Below the pieces are notes generated by a model. The model was not told the DNA's origin and made no database searches. It was given only the letters and a program-made list of their open reading frames with translations. 64,000 bases of DNA, taken from assembly GCA_002408085.1 (NCBI GenBank), contig DHQL01000025.1:40895-104894 (forward strand), written 5' to 3'. The position numbers and the translations under genes are program-made. Source of the DNA: Spirochaeta sp. UBA5339. Its GTDB lineage: Bacteria; Spirochaetota; Spirochaetia; DSM-2461. How positions within the stretch are numbered: the first letter of the stretch is position 1; every line of letters begins with the position of its first letter. Positions 34,007-43,368 of this stretch are shown piece after piece.

Positions 34007-36145
34007 ATGCGAAGCTCACGTAAAGCAGCCGCTCTGGCGGCATTTCTTTTCATCCTCCCCCTGCCCCTGTGGGCGGCAACCCACGATGTGGGGCTGACCC
34101 ACGAGATTACCAGGCTGCTGATTCAGCTTGGTCTTATTATTCTTCTGGCCAAGGCAGGAGGCAGCATTGCCGTCAAATTCGGCCTCCCTCCCCTGCTGGG
34201 AGAGATAATTCTCGGCCTGATCATGGGCCCCTATGCCCTGGGGAGTATTCCCGTATACGGATTCCATGACGGGATCATCCCTCTGGCGGGAGCGGACTTT
34301 CCCATCTCCATACAGCTCTACGGCTTTGCCGCGGTGGGGGCCATCATCCATGTTCTTGTGGTGGGACTGGAGTCGGACATCGGTCTGATCAGCAGGGCTC
34401 AGAGCCGGGGACTGGCCATTGCCCTGGGGGGCAGTCTGGCGGCCCTTCTGGTGGGAATACTCTCACCCATGCTCTTTTTCGACCTTCCCTTCCTCCACAG
34501 AAAGGTCTTCTTCTTTGCGGCGCTCTCCATCTCCACCTCATTAGGGGTTCAGGCCCGTATTCTGCAGATGAACAAGCAGATGGCCAGTCCCGAGGGAGCC
34601 ACCATCATGAGCAGCGCCCTCCTGCAGGACGGCTTCTCCATCATCTTTCTGGCCCTGGCCATGGCGGTGGGAGGCCTTGAGGCAAGGGAGAGAATCTGGG
34701 CGACCGTACTGCCCCTGACCCTTCTGGCCCTGACCATTCTGACTGCGGGAGGTCTCCTCTCATTCTTCGGAGCACCTCTTTTAGCCAAACGCTTTATGAA
34801 GTGGTCCAGCGCCAACCATGTGATTGTTATAGTAATCGGGATGACCCTGATCATCTCCGGCCTCTTCGAGGTCTTCGGAGTGGCGGCCATTATCGGAGCC
34901 TATGTTCTGGGACTCTCCTTCTCCCGCACCGACCTGGGGGACGTACTTGTTGAGAAATCCCAGCCGGTCTCCGAGTTCTTTGTTCCCATCCTCTATGTGG
35001 TTATGGGAATGCTGGTCAACTGGCGGGTTCTCTTTACCCCCCACATACTGCTGCCGGGAATCGGATTTGCCCTTCTTTCGGGAGCCGGAAAAATACTGGG
35101 AAGCGGAATCCCCGCCCTCTACAACGGCTTTACCTGGAAGGGAGCACTGCGGGTCGGCATCGGCACCGTACCCCGGGGGGAAGTGGCCCTGATTATCTCC
35201 TCCGTCGGTCTGGCTCTGGGAGTCTTCTCTCCGGATATCTTCCAGATTATGGTAGTAATGGTTGTCTTTTCGGTCTCCGTGGCAACCCCTCTTCTGACGG
35301 CGGTTCTTAAGATGGACGGCAAGGGGACCAGGGGAGACTGGGGCTCCATGAAGATGGCTGAGATTATTACGGAATTCCCCAACCGGGAACTTTCCAATCT
35401 GATTATCCAGGAGCTGCTGAAGGTGGCCGACGAGGACGGATTTTTCGTTCACCGGCTGGAATTGGACGGCGCCGTCTACCGCCTGAGAAAGGAGTCCATC
35501 TTTATCACCGTCCACCACAGCGGCACAACGGTAAGGATCGTCTGCGATCCCCAGGACGAGGGACTGGCAAAGACCCTGATGTACGAGGTGATTATCCATG
35601 TAAAGGACAGGGTGACCAGAATCAGCGAGGTTATCGTTCCCCAGGAGCTCCGCCGTGATGCGGCCGGATCAAAGGGACGGGAGAACAGTTTGCTGGATCA
35701 GTATCTTGATGAACGAACCGTATTCGTCTCCATGAAGGCGGGAACAAAGGAAGAGGTTATCACCCGCCTGGTGGAGGGGCTGGACCGGACGGGACAGCTT
35801 CTGGACTCACAGCAGGTACTTAAGGATGTTCTGGAAAGAGAGCAGAGCGTCAGTACGGGACTGGAGAAGGGAATAGCCACTCCCCATGCCAGAACCGCCG
35901 GAACAAAGGATATGATTCTGGCCGTAGGACTCTGTGAAGAGGATGTGGATTTCCAGGCTCTGGACGGCAAGCCGAGCCGGCTGGTTTTCCTGATAATCTC
36001 CCCCTCGGAGAGCAAGATGCCCCATCTGCAGCTGCTGGCGTCCATCGCACAGACCCTGAAAAAGGATGAAATTCGGGAGCCTGCCATGAAGGCAGGGACA
36101 TCCCGGGAACTCTATCGGATTCTCAGCTCCAGAACACCGGCATAA
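34007..36145 (+). CDS. CPA2 cation:proton antiporter fused to a PTS EIIA (PtsN-type) domain
   Basis: 712 residues. Signal-like first helix, about 12 further helices to ~residue 435 with the CPA2 pattern (GEIILGLIMGPYAL; GVAAIIGAYVLGLSFSRTD), a linker domain to ~555, then an EIIA-Ntr-like domain (~555-710) with the phospho-His627 in GIATPHARTAG and the downstream LVFLIISPSESKMPHLQLL. CPA2 proteins exchange Na+ or K+ for H+. The fused EIIA suggests control by phosphate from HPr, linking ion flux to carbon status. It could be an orphan output of the HPr at 17379-17645. The fusion is direct sequence evidence; the regulation is inference. Confidence 0.9.
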   Translation: MRSSRKAAALAAFLFILPLPLWAATHDVGLTHEITRLLIQLGLIILLAKAGGSIAVKFGLPPLLGEIILGLIMGPYALGSIPVYGFHDGIIPLAGADFPISIQLYGFAAVGAIIHVLVVGLESDIGLISRAQSRGLAIALGGSLAALLVGILSPMLFFDLPFLHRKVFFFAALSISTSLGVQARILQMNKQMASPEGATIMSSALLQDGFSIIFLALAMAVGGLEARERIWATVLPLTLLALTILTAGGLLSFFGAPLLAKRFMKWSSANHVIVIVIGMTLIISGLFEVFGVAAIIGAYVLGLSFSRTDLGDVLVEKSQPVSEFFVPILYVVMGMLVNWRVLFTPHILLPGIGFALLSGAGKILGSGIPALYNGFTWKGALRVGIGTVPRGEVALIISSVGLALGVFSPDIFQIMVVMVVFSVSVATPLLTAVLKMDGKGTRGDWGSMKMAEIITEFPNRELSNLIIQELLKVADEDGFFVHRLELDGAVYRLRKESIFITVHHSGTTVRIVCDPQDEGLAKTLMYEVIIHVKDRVTRISEVIVPQELRRDAAGSKGRENSLLDQYLDERTVFVSMKAGTKEEVITRLVEGLDRTGQLLDSQQVLKDVLEREQSVSTGLEKGIATPHARTAGTKDMILAVGLCEEDVDFQALDGKPSRLVFLIISPSESKMPHLQLLASIAQTLKKDEIREPAMKAGTSRELYRILSSRTPA

Positions 36146-36154
36146 AGCCTGTGG

Positions 36155-39100
36155 CTATTTTGCGATTATCCCAACCTCTCCGATAAGCCCCGAAGGCACA
36201 ACGGTGTAGTCCGGGGTATACTCGGCTCCTTCGGTGCGGAAGTCGGCCCAGCTGATCCGGCTGCAAGTGGAGAAGGAGCTGTGAAAGGGTCCCAGCATAT
36301 TGCGCAGGCTCCCCACTATCTCAATCTCCACCTCCGTTTCCCTGTCAAAGGAGAGGGATACGGGAACCGAACAGTCTCCCCTTAGCAGGTAAACCGGCTC
36401 CCGGGAGACAGTCCGCACAACGGCAAGGGTTCCGGCAAACTCTCCGATATTCAGCTCAAGGTCCCGTCCCTCCCACTTACGGTCCAGGGGCGGCAGGGTA
36501 TATCTGTACCTTACGGAACCGGGATAGTGATAGAGGCCCTGAAATGTCCAGTCTCCCCTCTTCAGGGCCCCCTTCCACAAGCCGATGCTTCTCTCCGGAC
36601 TGACGGCAAAGTCACCGACAATATAGATGTCCTCAAGCTCTACTGCACTATGGTAGTCCACCTCGATACGAAGGTTGTTCTCACCCTCTGTCAGGGAGGG
36701 TATTCTATGCTTCAGAAAGCTTCGGTCCAGATAGTACTCATCCGTAAGGGTACAAAGCTGACCGTTGCAGAAGAGCCTGAAGTCGGAGGATTTCTCCACC
36801 ACCGCAAAGACGGGACCTTCGGGAACCTGATCCACATGAAATCGGAACTCCAGAGTGACCGGACAGGTGGAGACCTCTTCTTCGATCCAGCTGTAGCGCT
36901 GGGGGGCGCCGTTGTAGTAGACGGGCCGCAGACCCAGCTCCTCCCGGAGGGTCTTCTGAACCTTCCAGACCAGGTCCTCACGGCTCCAATCTCCGTCATC
37001 CTTTTTCAGACGGCAGGAGTCCAGAGTCAGAGCATTTTCCATGGTGAGCTCGGCTTTGGATACCGGCGGCAGCCCAGCCACAAGCTCGTCCACATAGTGA
37101 GGGTGTCTGTACCGGGCTTTGAACTCCGTAAAACAGGGTTCTGAACTTCTGTCCAGCAGATAGACCCGGCTCTCCTCCGGCCCGAAAGAAGCCTGTACAC
37201 ATATTCCCTCTCTACCGGCTCCAGGGAAAACCTTCTCATCACGAACAGATCCGCTTAATAGATCCAGAGACTTGAGAGCGCCTGACTCTGAAAAGCTGAT
37301 AACACCCTTTGTATCGGCATCCTTCGTATTGACGGCGGTAACAATCCTGAGATCTCCCGCATCACGGGTCATTGTCAGAAAGCCACCCTGATCCCGTCCG
37401 AAATCATCACTGATCCTGACAGGCCTCTTTATACGCTCATCAAGAGCGGTGAGTAATGAGGCGTAATCAGGGACCCGGATAAAACCGGCTTTCTTTTCCA
37501 GCTGTGAGAGAGCATCGGAATTCCGGGCATCAATCTTTCCGGGCAGCGGCTCCACCCAGATGATCTCTCCGCCTGCATCCAGAAACTCCTCCAGAAGCAG
37601 CAGGGTGGAAGACATTATTGTCTCCACCGCGGGAACTACAACAGTTTTGTAGGCGTGCTGCCCTACAACAAGGGCGCCGTTGTTCACCGACCCGTCACTC
37701 TTTAATATCAGCTCGTCGCCGAAGTCAAAGTCAAACTGGGCATCCAGCAGACTCTCAGCCAGCCGGTTGTAGCGGTCTCCCTCTTCATTGAGCTTTAGAA
37801 TATGATCATCCATCCAGCCCATATTCATCTGGCAGTTGCCAAGGTCCTCATTCATAGCGCTTCCGGACTTCATCCAGAGGGTAGCTATGGGATGGATCAA
37901 AAGAATATCCCGGACAATTTTTCCCTTACTGACACAGAGGGCCATGCGGGCAAAGTAGTCCTCAATTACATGATTGTAGGGCCACCAGGGAGTCTGATAG
38001 TTGAAGGCGGGGGGATAGTCCCGTTTCCGGCAGCCCGAGATGGAGTAGAGGGAGAGATGCTGACACCTCTTGTTTACACCCATAACAAACTGCCAGTCCC
38101 CAAGCCGTTTCTGCCCGGCAAAGGAGAAGTCCCAGCCCGTACAGCCGTAGGTCTCGGTAAGGACCATGGAGCGGCCGAACTGGTTGGCCGCAGAGGTGCA
38201 CTGCTTTACAGTCAGATACTCCTGCCGCTGGTCCCCCAGGATATCGATCCCCGGGGCATGCATGTAGCGGTAGTGGGGCATGGAGGCTCCCGATACCCGT
38301 ACCGAGTAACCCATATCGTTTTCATAGAGCACATGTCCTGTGAGTTCCAGACCGTTCTCTTCGCACCACTCATAGATCTGCCTGGTGTATGAGGCAGTGA
38401 AGAGCTCTGTCAGAGTCAGCCAGTAATCATAGCGGGCTGCTTCGTCTCCGGGACCGTGAAAGAAGAGAAGGGGGAGAATCTCCAAAGGGGAGTACCCTCT
38501 CTGCCCTTCAAAGAATGATTCAAAAACTGTGGACCACGGCAGCCAGGGCCGTCCCTCGGTAAAGACGGAGAAGAAGTCGCAGTAGTTGGGCTCATCCGTA
38601 AAGAATCCCTTTACAGCACCACCGAAGTCACCGGCAAATCTCTTCCTGTACTCCTCATGGGTCAGATCAATAAATTTGCGAATCGCCGCAGGATTCAGAT
38701 TGTCCGAAGGGGCAAGGTTATTGTACCACTCGCTGCTGCCCGAGGTCTCCATACGGCAGACCAGAATCAGTCCCTCTACGAGAGAGCCGAGCTCTTCAAC
38801 CTCAAGAGATCTGAAGGAGACGATCCGTCTCTCGGCGGAAAGATCAAGCAGACAGGTTACCAGAACCTCCTGATCCTCCGCTGCAGCCTGCAGCTTAAGG
38901 GATCCGCCAGTTTCGCTGAGATCGATCACCTCGGCAGTCAGCCCCTTGGCGGTATACTCTGCGGGATTTGATGCGCTGACAAGGCCGCCGGCACTGCCCG
39001 AGGGCCACTTGTCCTCATCGTAGATCCAGGCCTCCATGCCGGTCTTTCGGGCCTCATCAACAGAGTCCCGGATGCACTCCATCCACTCATCGGAAAGGTA

Positions 39101-39283
39101 CTCTGTCTCCAGCCCCTCCCGGGAGTGCATAAAGAACCCGCCCATACCCTGTTCTTTCATGTCCCGGATCTGCCGGGACAGCTCTTCGCTTTCAAGTCTG
39201 TCGTTCCAGGCCCAGAAAGGCGCGGAACGGACGGACGGGGGAAGCTGGTTCAGCCGAACCAGCAGATCATCAATACTCTTCAT
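36155..39283 (-). CDS. GH106-like glycoside hydrolase (alpha-L-rhamnosidase type)
   Basis: 1042 residues, no signal peptide. The N-terminus SAPFWAWNDRLESEELSRQI then DMKEQGMGGFFMHSREGL and YLSDEWMECI is the GH106 pattern; the C-terminal third is beta-sandwich, with EGENNLRIEVDY near the end, as in carbohydrate-binding domains. GH106 members remove alpha-L-rhamnose from glycans such as rhamnogalacturonan; the substrate is inferred only. Being cytoplasmic, it would act on small oligosaccharides taken up by the TRAP system encoded just upstream. Last gene of the operon, 30 bases after dctM. Confidence 0.85.
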   Translation of the reverse strand: MKSIDDLLVRLNQLPPSVRSAPFWAWNDRLESEELSRQIRDMKEQGMGGFFMHSREGLETEYLSDEWMECIRDSVDEARKTGMEAWIYDEDKWPSGSAGGLVSASNPAEYTAKGLTAEVIDLSETGGSLKLQAAAEDQEVLVTCLLDLSAERRIVSFRSLEVEELGSLVEGLILVCRMETSGSSEWYNNLAPSDNLNPAAIRKFIDLTHEEYRKRFAGDFGGAVKGFFTDEPNYCDFFSVFTEGRPWLPWSTVFESFFEGQRGYSPLEILPLLFFHGPGDEAARYDYWLTLTELFTASYTRQIYEWCEENGLELTGHVLYENDMGYSVRVSGASMPHYRYMHAPGIDILGDQRQEYLTVKQCTSAANQFGRSMVLTETYGCTGWDFSFAGQKRLGDWQFVMGVNKRCQHLSLYSISGCRKRDYPPAFNYQTPWWPYNHVIEDYFARMALCVSKGKIVRDILLIHPIATLWMKSGSAMNEDLGNCQMNMGWMDDHILKLNEEGDRYNRLAESLLDAQFDFDFGDELILKSDGSVNNGALVVGQHAYKTVVVPAVETIMSSTLLLLEEFLDAGGEIIWVEPLPGKIDARNSDALSQLEKKAGFIRVPDYASLLTALDERIKRPVRISDDFGRDQGGFLTMTRDAGDLRIVTAVNTKDADTKGVISFSESGALKSLDLLSGSVRDEKVFPGAGREGICVQASFGPEESRVYLLDRSSEPCFTEFKARYRHPHYVDELVAGLPPVSKAELTMENALTLDSCRLKKDDGDWSREDLVWKVQKTLREELGLRPVYYNGAPQRYSWIEEEVSTCPVTLEFRFHVDQVPEGPVFAVVEKSSDFRLFCNGQLCTLTDEYYLDRSFLKHRIPSLTEGENNLRIEVDYHSAVELEDIYIVGDFAVSPERSIGLWKGALKRGDWTFQGLYHYPGSVRYRYTLPPLDRKWEGRDLELNIGEFAGTLAVVRTVSREPVYLLRGDCSVPVSLSFDRETEVEIEIVGSLRNMLGPFHSSFSTCSRISWADFRTEGAEYTPDYTVVPSGLIGEVGIIAK

Positions 39284-39312
39284 CAGAACCTTTTATCAAG
39301 CAGTCTGTCAGG

Positions 39313-40593
39313 CTACATAACCCTGTTGGGCAGCCACATAACGATCTCGGGAATATAGGTGATCAGCAGAAGCAAAGCGATCATAACCAGAATCATGGGG
39401 ATGATCTCCCTGATAACACCCTTTATCTTTGTCTTTCCAAGGCCCGCTACAATAAAGAGTAGCATTCCGAAGGGAGGTGTCGAGAGACCGATCATCATAT
39501 TCAGACAGATCACAACACCGAAGTGTACCAGGTCGATGCCGAAGGCTTTAACCAGGGGAAGAACCATGGGGACAAATACCAGCTGTATGGTGCTGACATC
39601 CAGCACACATCCCAGGAGCAGAAAGACTACATTCACAACCAGCAGGAAGAGGTATTTGTTCTCGGTCAGTCCCATTACAATTGAGGCCACAGCCCGGGGT
39701 ACCTGTTCCAGGGAGATAATGTAGGAGAAGAGCATGGATGTTCCCGCCAGAAGTGCCAGGGTGGCTGTGTTGGCTGCACTCTTCTTGATGATTCTCCAGA
39801 GCTTCACCCACCCGAGGTTGTGGTAGATAAAGATGGAGATCAGGATGGCGTAGGCAGAAGCCAGAGCACCCGCCTCGGTGGGAGTTACAACACCAAGATA
39901 GATCCCTCCCAGAAGGAGCACAACCGTAAAGAGGGCGGGGAAAGCGGAGACCGTTACACGGAGGAACTCTCTTGCAACCATCAGCTCACCCCGGGGATAC
40001 TTTCTCTTTGCAGAGAGGATCGCCACATAGATCATCAGAAGGATGGAGAGGATTACACCGGGAATCATTCCTCCCATAAAGAGCTTACCGATGGAAGCAC
40101 CCGAAAGCATGGCGTAGATAACCATGGGAATGCTGGGAGGGAAGATCGGACCTACCGTCGCGGAGGCCGCGGTCAGGGCGCAGCTGAACTCGGGATCGTA
40201 CCCCTCTTTCTTCATCTGCTCAATCTCCATGAGTCCGATACCCGAGGCGTCGGCAATGGCGGAACCGGTCATTCCCGAAAAGATCAGGGAGGCTGCAACG
40301 TTTACCTGAGCCGTACCGCCCCGGAGTCGTCCGAAGAGACCGTTACAGAACTTGAAGAGCTTGTCGGTAACCTCTCCCTCATTCATAACATTGGCCATAA
40401 AGATAAAGAGCGGCGCCGCCAGCATGGTGTAGTTGGAGTACATATTACCGCTCATTACGGTAAAGACCTGCTCCATGTTTCTTCCGCTCATAACAAAGTA
40501 GAAGATGGAAGCACTCAGCATGGAGAGGGATACGGGCATTCTGATAATAAAACAGAGAGCCAGAAAGATAAAAAGTAAGAGTACAAGATTCAT
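39313..40593 (-). CDS. dctM: TRAP transporter large permease
   Basis: 426 residues, about 12 membrane segments, the DctM size. Family blocks: MANVMNEGEVTDKLFKFCNG, MTGSAIADASGIGLMEIEQM and ALTAASATVGPIFPPSIPMV. It carries out Na+-driven uptake with DctQ and DctP. Start 2 bases after dctQ's stop side, so co-translated. The substrate is not predictable from the permease. Confidence 0.96.
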   Translation of the reverse strand: MNLVLLLFIFLALCFIIRMPVSLSMLSASIFYFVMSGRNMEQVFTVMSGNMYSNYTMLAAPLFIFMANVMNEGEVTDKLFKFCNGLFGRLRGGTAQVNVAASLIFSGMTGSAIADASGIGLMEIEQMKKEGYDPEFSCALTAASATVGPIFPPSIPMVIYAMLSGASIGKLFMGGMIPGVILSILLMIYVAILSAKRKYPRGELMVAREFLRVTVSAFPALFTVVLLLGGIYLGVVTPTEAGALASAYAILISIFIYHNLGWVKLWRIIKKSAANTATLALLAGTSMLFSYIISLEQVPRAVASIVMGLTENKYLFLLVVNVVFLLLGCVLDVSTIQLVFVPMVLPLVKAFGIDLVHFGVVICLNMMIGLSTPPFGMLLFIVAGLGKTKIKGVIREIIPMILVMIALLLLITYIPEIVMWLPNRVM

Positions 40594-40595
40594 AT

Positions 40596-41102
40596 TCAGT
40601 TTCCTTCCTTGCCGGCTGTGCCCAGATTTTTCAGATCAAGAACATTGGTCTTCAGATCAATCAGACTTCTGATAATGATCTCTGCGAACATATAGATAAG
40701 GGGAGCAAAGACAACTCTGAAGGGAAGCTTCAGGACCCCTGTTACCATTCTTTTTGATAAGAGTGAATTGATTGACGGAACAAAGGCGACGGCAATCAGA
40801 ATGATAAGAATCAGATTGCTGGAGATCTTGAAGATCAGCCTTGTCCGGGGCTTCACTGCATCGTAAACCAGACCGAACACAACATGCTCGTCCCTGGCCA
40901 TGGCCTTACCCACGCCGAAAAACATGGTCCACATATAGGCTAGAATACTTATCTCGTAACTCCAGGCCACAGGTGTTTTCAGGATATACCGGGAAATGAT
41001 GGTCACCATAAAGGTTACGAAGATAACCGTAAAGGTTACGTTCGGGACAATGGTTCCCAGAAAGTATGTTAATCCTTTTAATATTTTTTTTACTGTACTC
41101 AT
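40596..41102 (-). CDS. dctQ: TRAP transporter small permease
   Basis: 168 residues with four membrane helices; the conserved SYEISILAYMWTMFFGVGKAM block near residues 43-63 marks DctQ. It follows the terminator-like hairpin after dctP, so it may be made at lower level than the binding protein. Confidence 0.93.
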   Translation of the reverse strand: MSTVKKILKGLTYFLGTIVPNVTFTVIFVTFMVTIISRYILKTPVAWSYEISILAYMWTMFFGVGKAMARDEHVVFGLVYDAVKPRTRLIFKISSNLILIILIAVAFVPSINSLLSKRMVTGVLKLPFRVVFAPLIYMFAEIIIRSLIDLKTNVLDLKNLGTAGKEGN

Positions 41103-41146
41103 TAACGGTACTCCCTCTTCGGAAAAAGTTTTAATGATTAACGGAT

Positions 41147-41188
41147 AAAAAACTCCTGAAGCCTCCCCGGACGGGAACCTTCAGGAGT
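41147..41188 (-). terminator. Terminator/attenuator between dctP and dctQ
   Basis: 10-bp perfect stem ACTCCTGAAG / CTTCAGGAGT (41152-41161 and 41179-41188) with a GC-rich 17-base loop, followed on the minus strand by a T run. It would allow high dctP and lower permease expression. Confidence 0.85.
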
Positions 41189-41214
41189 CTGAATTAAATC
41201 AGTTAGAGAAACTC

Positions 41215-42216
41215 TTACTTGGCCATATCCTGAACCTGCTTGTACAGATCCATGTCCCATGAAGAAGTCATTGCAGTGTTGGCAGCGTAGGCAGCCTGAA
41301 CATTGTCTCTGAACTCTGTGATATCGGGATAGGTAACCTTGAGTCCCTCACCCTCGAAGAAGGAAACGATACCGGCTTCGGTTTCGAGCCTTGTCTTGTC
41401 GTTGTAGGCGATGGCGTACTCCATTGCTTCCTTAACGGCACTCTGCTGATCGGCAGTCAGAGACTCCCATTTAGCCTGGTTGATACAGGGCATGATGGAG
41501 TCGATTACGTGGTTTGTGATAGCGAGGTTCTTGGTAACTTCGTAGAACTTGGCGCTTTCAACTGTGGGAAGGGGGTTGTCCTGTCCGTCAACGGCACCTG
41601 TCTGCAGAGCAGTGTAGAGCTCGGAGAAAGAGAGGGGAGTGGGGTTGGCACCAAGAGCTTCCCCCAGGAAGAGCCATGCTTCGGAGTTGGGCATTCTCAG
41701 GAGAACACCTTCCATGTCGGCGTAGCTGTTGATCTCTTTGTTTCTTGTGTTAACAACACGGCTTCCGAGGTAGAGAGAACCAAGGGGCTCAACATGGAGT
41801 GTTTCGCGGACCTGGGGCCAGATGTTCTTCGCGGCGATGTCGCCGTTGAGAACGGCTGTCATATGGTCATAGGAGCTGAAGAAGTATCCTGAACCGAACA
41901 TGCTGAAAGAGGGAATCTGTGTAGCAATCTGGGGAAAGGAGATATAAGCCATATCTGTCTCACCGCTGATCAGGGCGTCAAATTCGTTCTCTGCCGTAAA
42001 GAGTGATCCGTTGTCATAAACCTTTACTTCAACAGTTCCGTCGGTCAGCTCTGCAACCTTATCGGCAAATACATACATTGCTTCAGTGTGGGAGTCACCG
42101 GAAACAGATACGGATGTGAAGATAATCTCAACCTTTCCATCATCGCTCTGGCCCGCGGCCCATGCAGTCATTCCGAAAGTCAGAAAAACCAGCAGAAATA
42201 CTAAAATCTTTTTCAT
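41215..42216 (-). CDS. dctP: TRAP transporter solute-binding protein (DctP family)
   Basis: 333 residues, signal peptide MKKILVFLLVFLTFGMTAWA. Ligand-binding block MEGVLLRMPNSEAWLFLGEAL has the Arg that binds the carboxylate of TRAP ligands, followed by the family pattern PTPLSFSELYTALQTGAVDG and QDNPL. TRAP ligands are usually sugar acids or other organic acids. In this operon with a DapA-like aldolase and a GH106-like hydrolase, a uronate or a rhamnogalacturonan-derived acid sugar is plausible; this is inference. Confidence 0.95.
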   Translation of the reverse strand: MKKILVFLLVFLTFGMTAWAAGQSDDGKVEIIFTSVSVSGDSHTEAMYVFADKVAELTDGTVEVKVYDNGSLFTAENEFDALISGETDMAYISFPQIATQIPSFSMFGSGYFFSSYDHMTAVLNGDIAAKNIWPQVRETLHVEPLGSLYLGSRVVNTRNKEINSYADMEGVLLRMPNSEAWLFLGEALGANPTPLSFSELYTALQTGAVDGQDNPLPTVESAKFYEVTKNLAITNHVIDSIMPCINQAKWESLTADQQSAVKEAMEYAIAYNDKTRLETEAGIVSFFEGEGLKVTYPDITEFRDNVQAAYAANTAMTSSWDMDLYKQVQDMAK

Positions 42217-42297
42217 TTCAAATCCTCCGTTTTGGAAAAATAATTATACCTTTTCAGGTTTAATTCCTCATTTATCAGGAACCGCAATTCTGCAGCA

Positions 42298-43215
42298 TTA
42301 CAGCACAGTGCTCTTAAAACGGTTCACAGACTCCCTCAGCTGCTCCATCTCCATCTGTTTGCTGGGAGTAAGGAGTGTGAAGTCCTGGACCCGGCTGAAA
42401 AGGTTGATATTAAGCCCCTCCAGCTGCATATGGTACTTGGAGTTCACCGGATAGAGCTGACACTCGGCCATGCTGGCAAAACCCAGAAAGTCCTGAACGA
42501 TCTGTGCCTTTTCGGGTTCCTTCTCATAGTTGGCACAGAGCCAGGAGTAGAGGTCACAGTGGAAGTTGGCCATAACACCGCTGTATCCTGCGGCACCGTA
42601 TTTCAGACTCTCAAGCAGGGTCGCCGCATTGGCGTTGTACACCTTCAGGCTGGTTCCCTCAACACCCTTGATCTTCGCCCTCAGTTCGGGAAGGCTGCAG
42701 CAGGTGTCCTTCAGGAAGCTGAAGCGTCCGGTTTCGGCACACCACTTGAGCAGCTCGGGAGAGATCAGTCTCTTGTAGGGCATGGGACACTCGTATATTC
42801 CGAAGCTTTTTGCCGGGATCTTCGATATCAGGGTCTCAATATTCTTCTTGACCACATCTTCGCTCTCCCCTTCGGCAGCAAACTGGTTGGAGATAAAGAC
42901 ATAGGAACCAACGCCGGCATCGATAATGGCTTTGGCGTCCTCGATCTGCTCATCTACACTCTCGGCCACATGGCCCGAGGCGATGACTCCCAGCCCCTCG
43001 GGAGCATTGTCGATAACAAACTTTGCAAGAGAGACTCTCTCTTCACGGGAGAGAAAGAACATCTCGCTGGATTGACAGACGGCAAATACTCCTGCAGCAC
43101 CCTGTGAGGCATACCACTGAAGGATCTCCTTCACTCCGTCATAATCAATTTTGTTGTCCTCCGTATAGGGAGTTGTCATTACCGGCCATACGCCGTTGTC
43201 TATTGTTTCACTCAT
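42298..43215 (-). CDS. Dihydrodipicolinate synthase/aldolase-family protein
   Basis: 305 residues from ATG 43215. TIM-barrel class I aldolase: Schiff-base Lys in FLKDTCCS, catalytic Tyr in FGIYECPMPYKR, plus GVFAVCQSSEMFFLSREER. The YECPxPYKR and LKDTCC variant is not that of DapA or NanA proper but of a sugar-acid aldolase subgroup often found next to glycosidase and TRAP genes. It likely cleaves a 2-keto-3-deoxy acid to pyruvate plus an aldehyde. First gene of the leftward operon. The ribosome site is GAGGA at ~11 bases, rather far. Confidence 0.88.
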   Translation of the reverse strand: MSETIDNGVWPVMTTPYTEDNKIDYDGVKEILQWYASQGAAGVFAVCQSSEMFFLSREERVSLAKFVIDNAPEGLGVIASGHVAESVDEQIEDAKAIIDAGVGSYVFISNQFAAEGESEDVVKKNIETLISKIPAKSFGIYECPMPYKRLISPELLKWCAETGRFSFLKDTCCSLPELRAKIKGVEGTSLKVYNANAATLLESLKYGAAGYSGVMANFHCDLYSWLCANYEKEPEKAQIVQDFLGFASMAECQLYPVNSKYHMQLEGLNINLFSRVQDFTLLTPSKQMEMEQLRESVNRFKSTVL

Positions 43216-43300
43216 TTGGGGATATATCCTCATTGCTATAAAAAATCATAATAAAATGGCAAATCACTATGGATTTGAAGACCATGTAGATGTACTATAT

Positions 43301-43320
43301 GTCCACTTTTCAGAGTCCAC
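43301..43320. promoter_or_regulatory. GTCCAC direct repeat, possible AraC-type operator
   Basis: GTCCAC at 43301-43306 and again at 43315-43320, a 14-base period, in the 153-base gap between the aldolase and the AraC gene. Direct repeats spaced near one and a half helix turns suit AraC-family proteins, which is inference. Confidence 0.35.
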
Positions 43321-43368
43321 ATTCAAAAAAAGTTTTAGTACAATTTCATACATTGAGGTTGATGGTTT

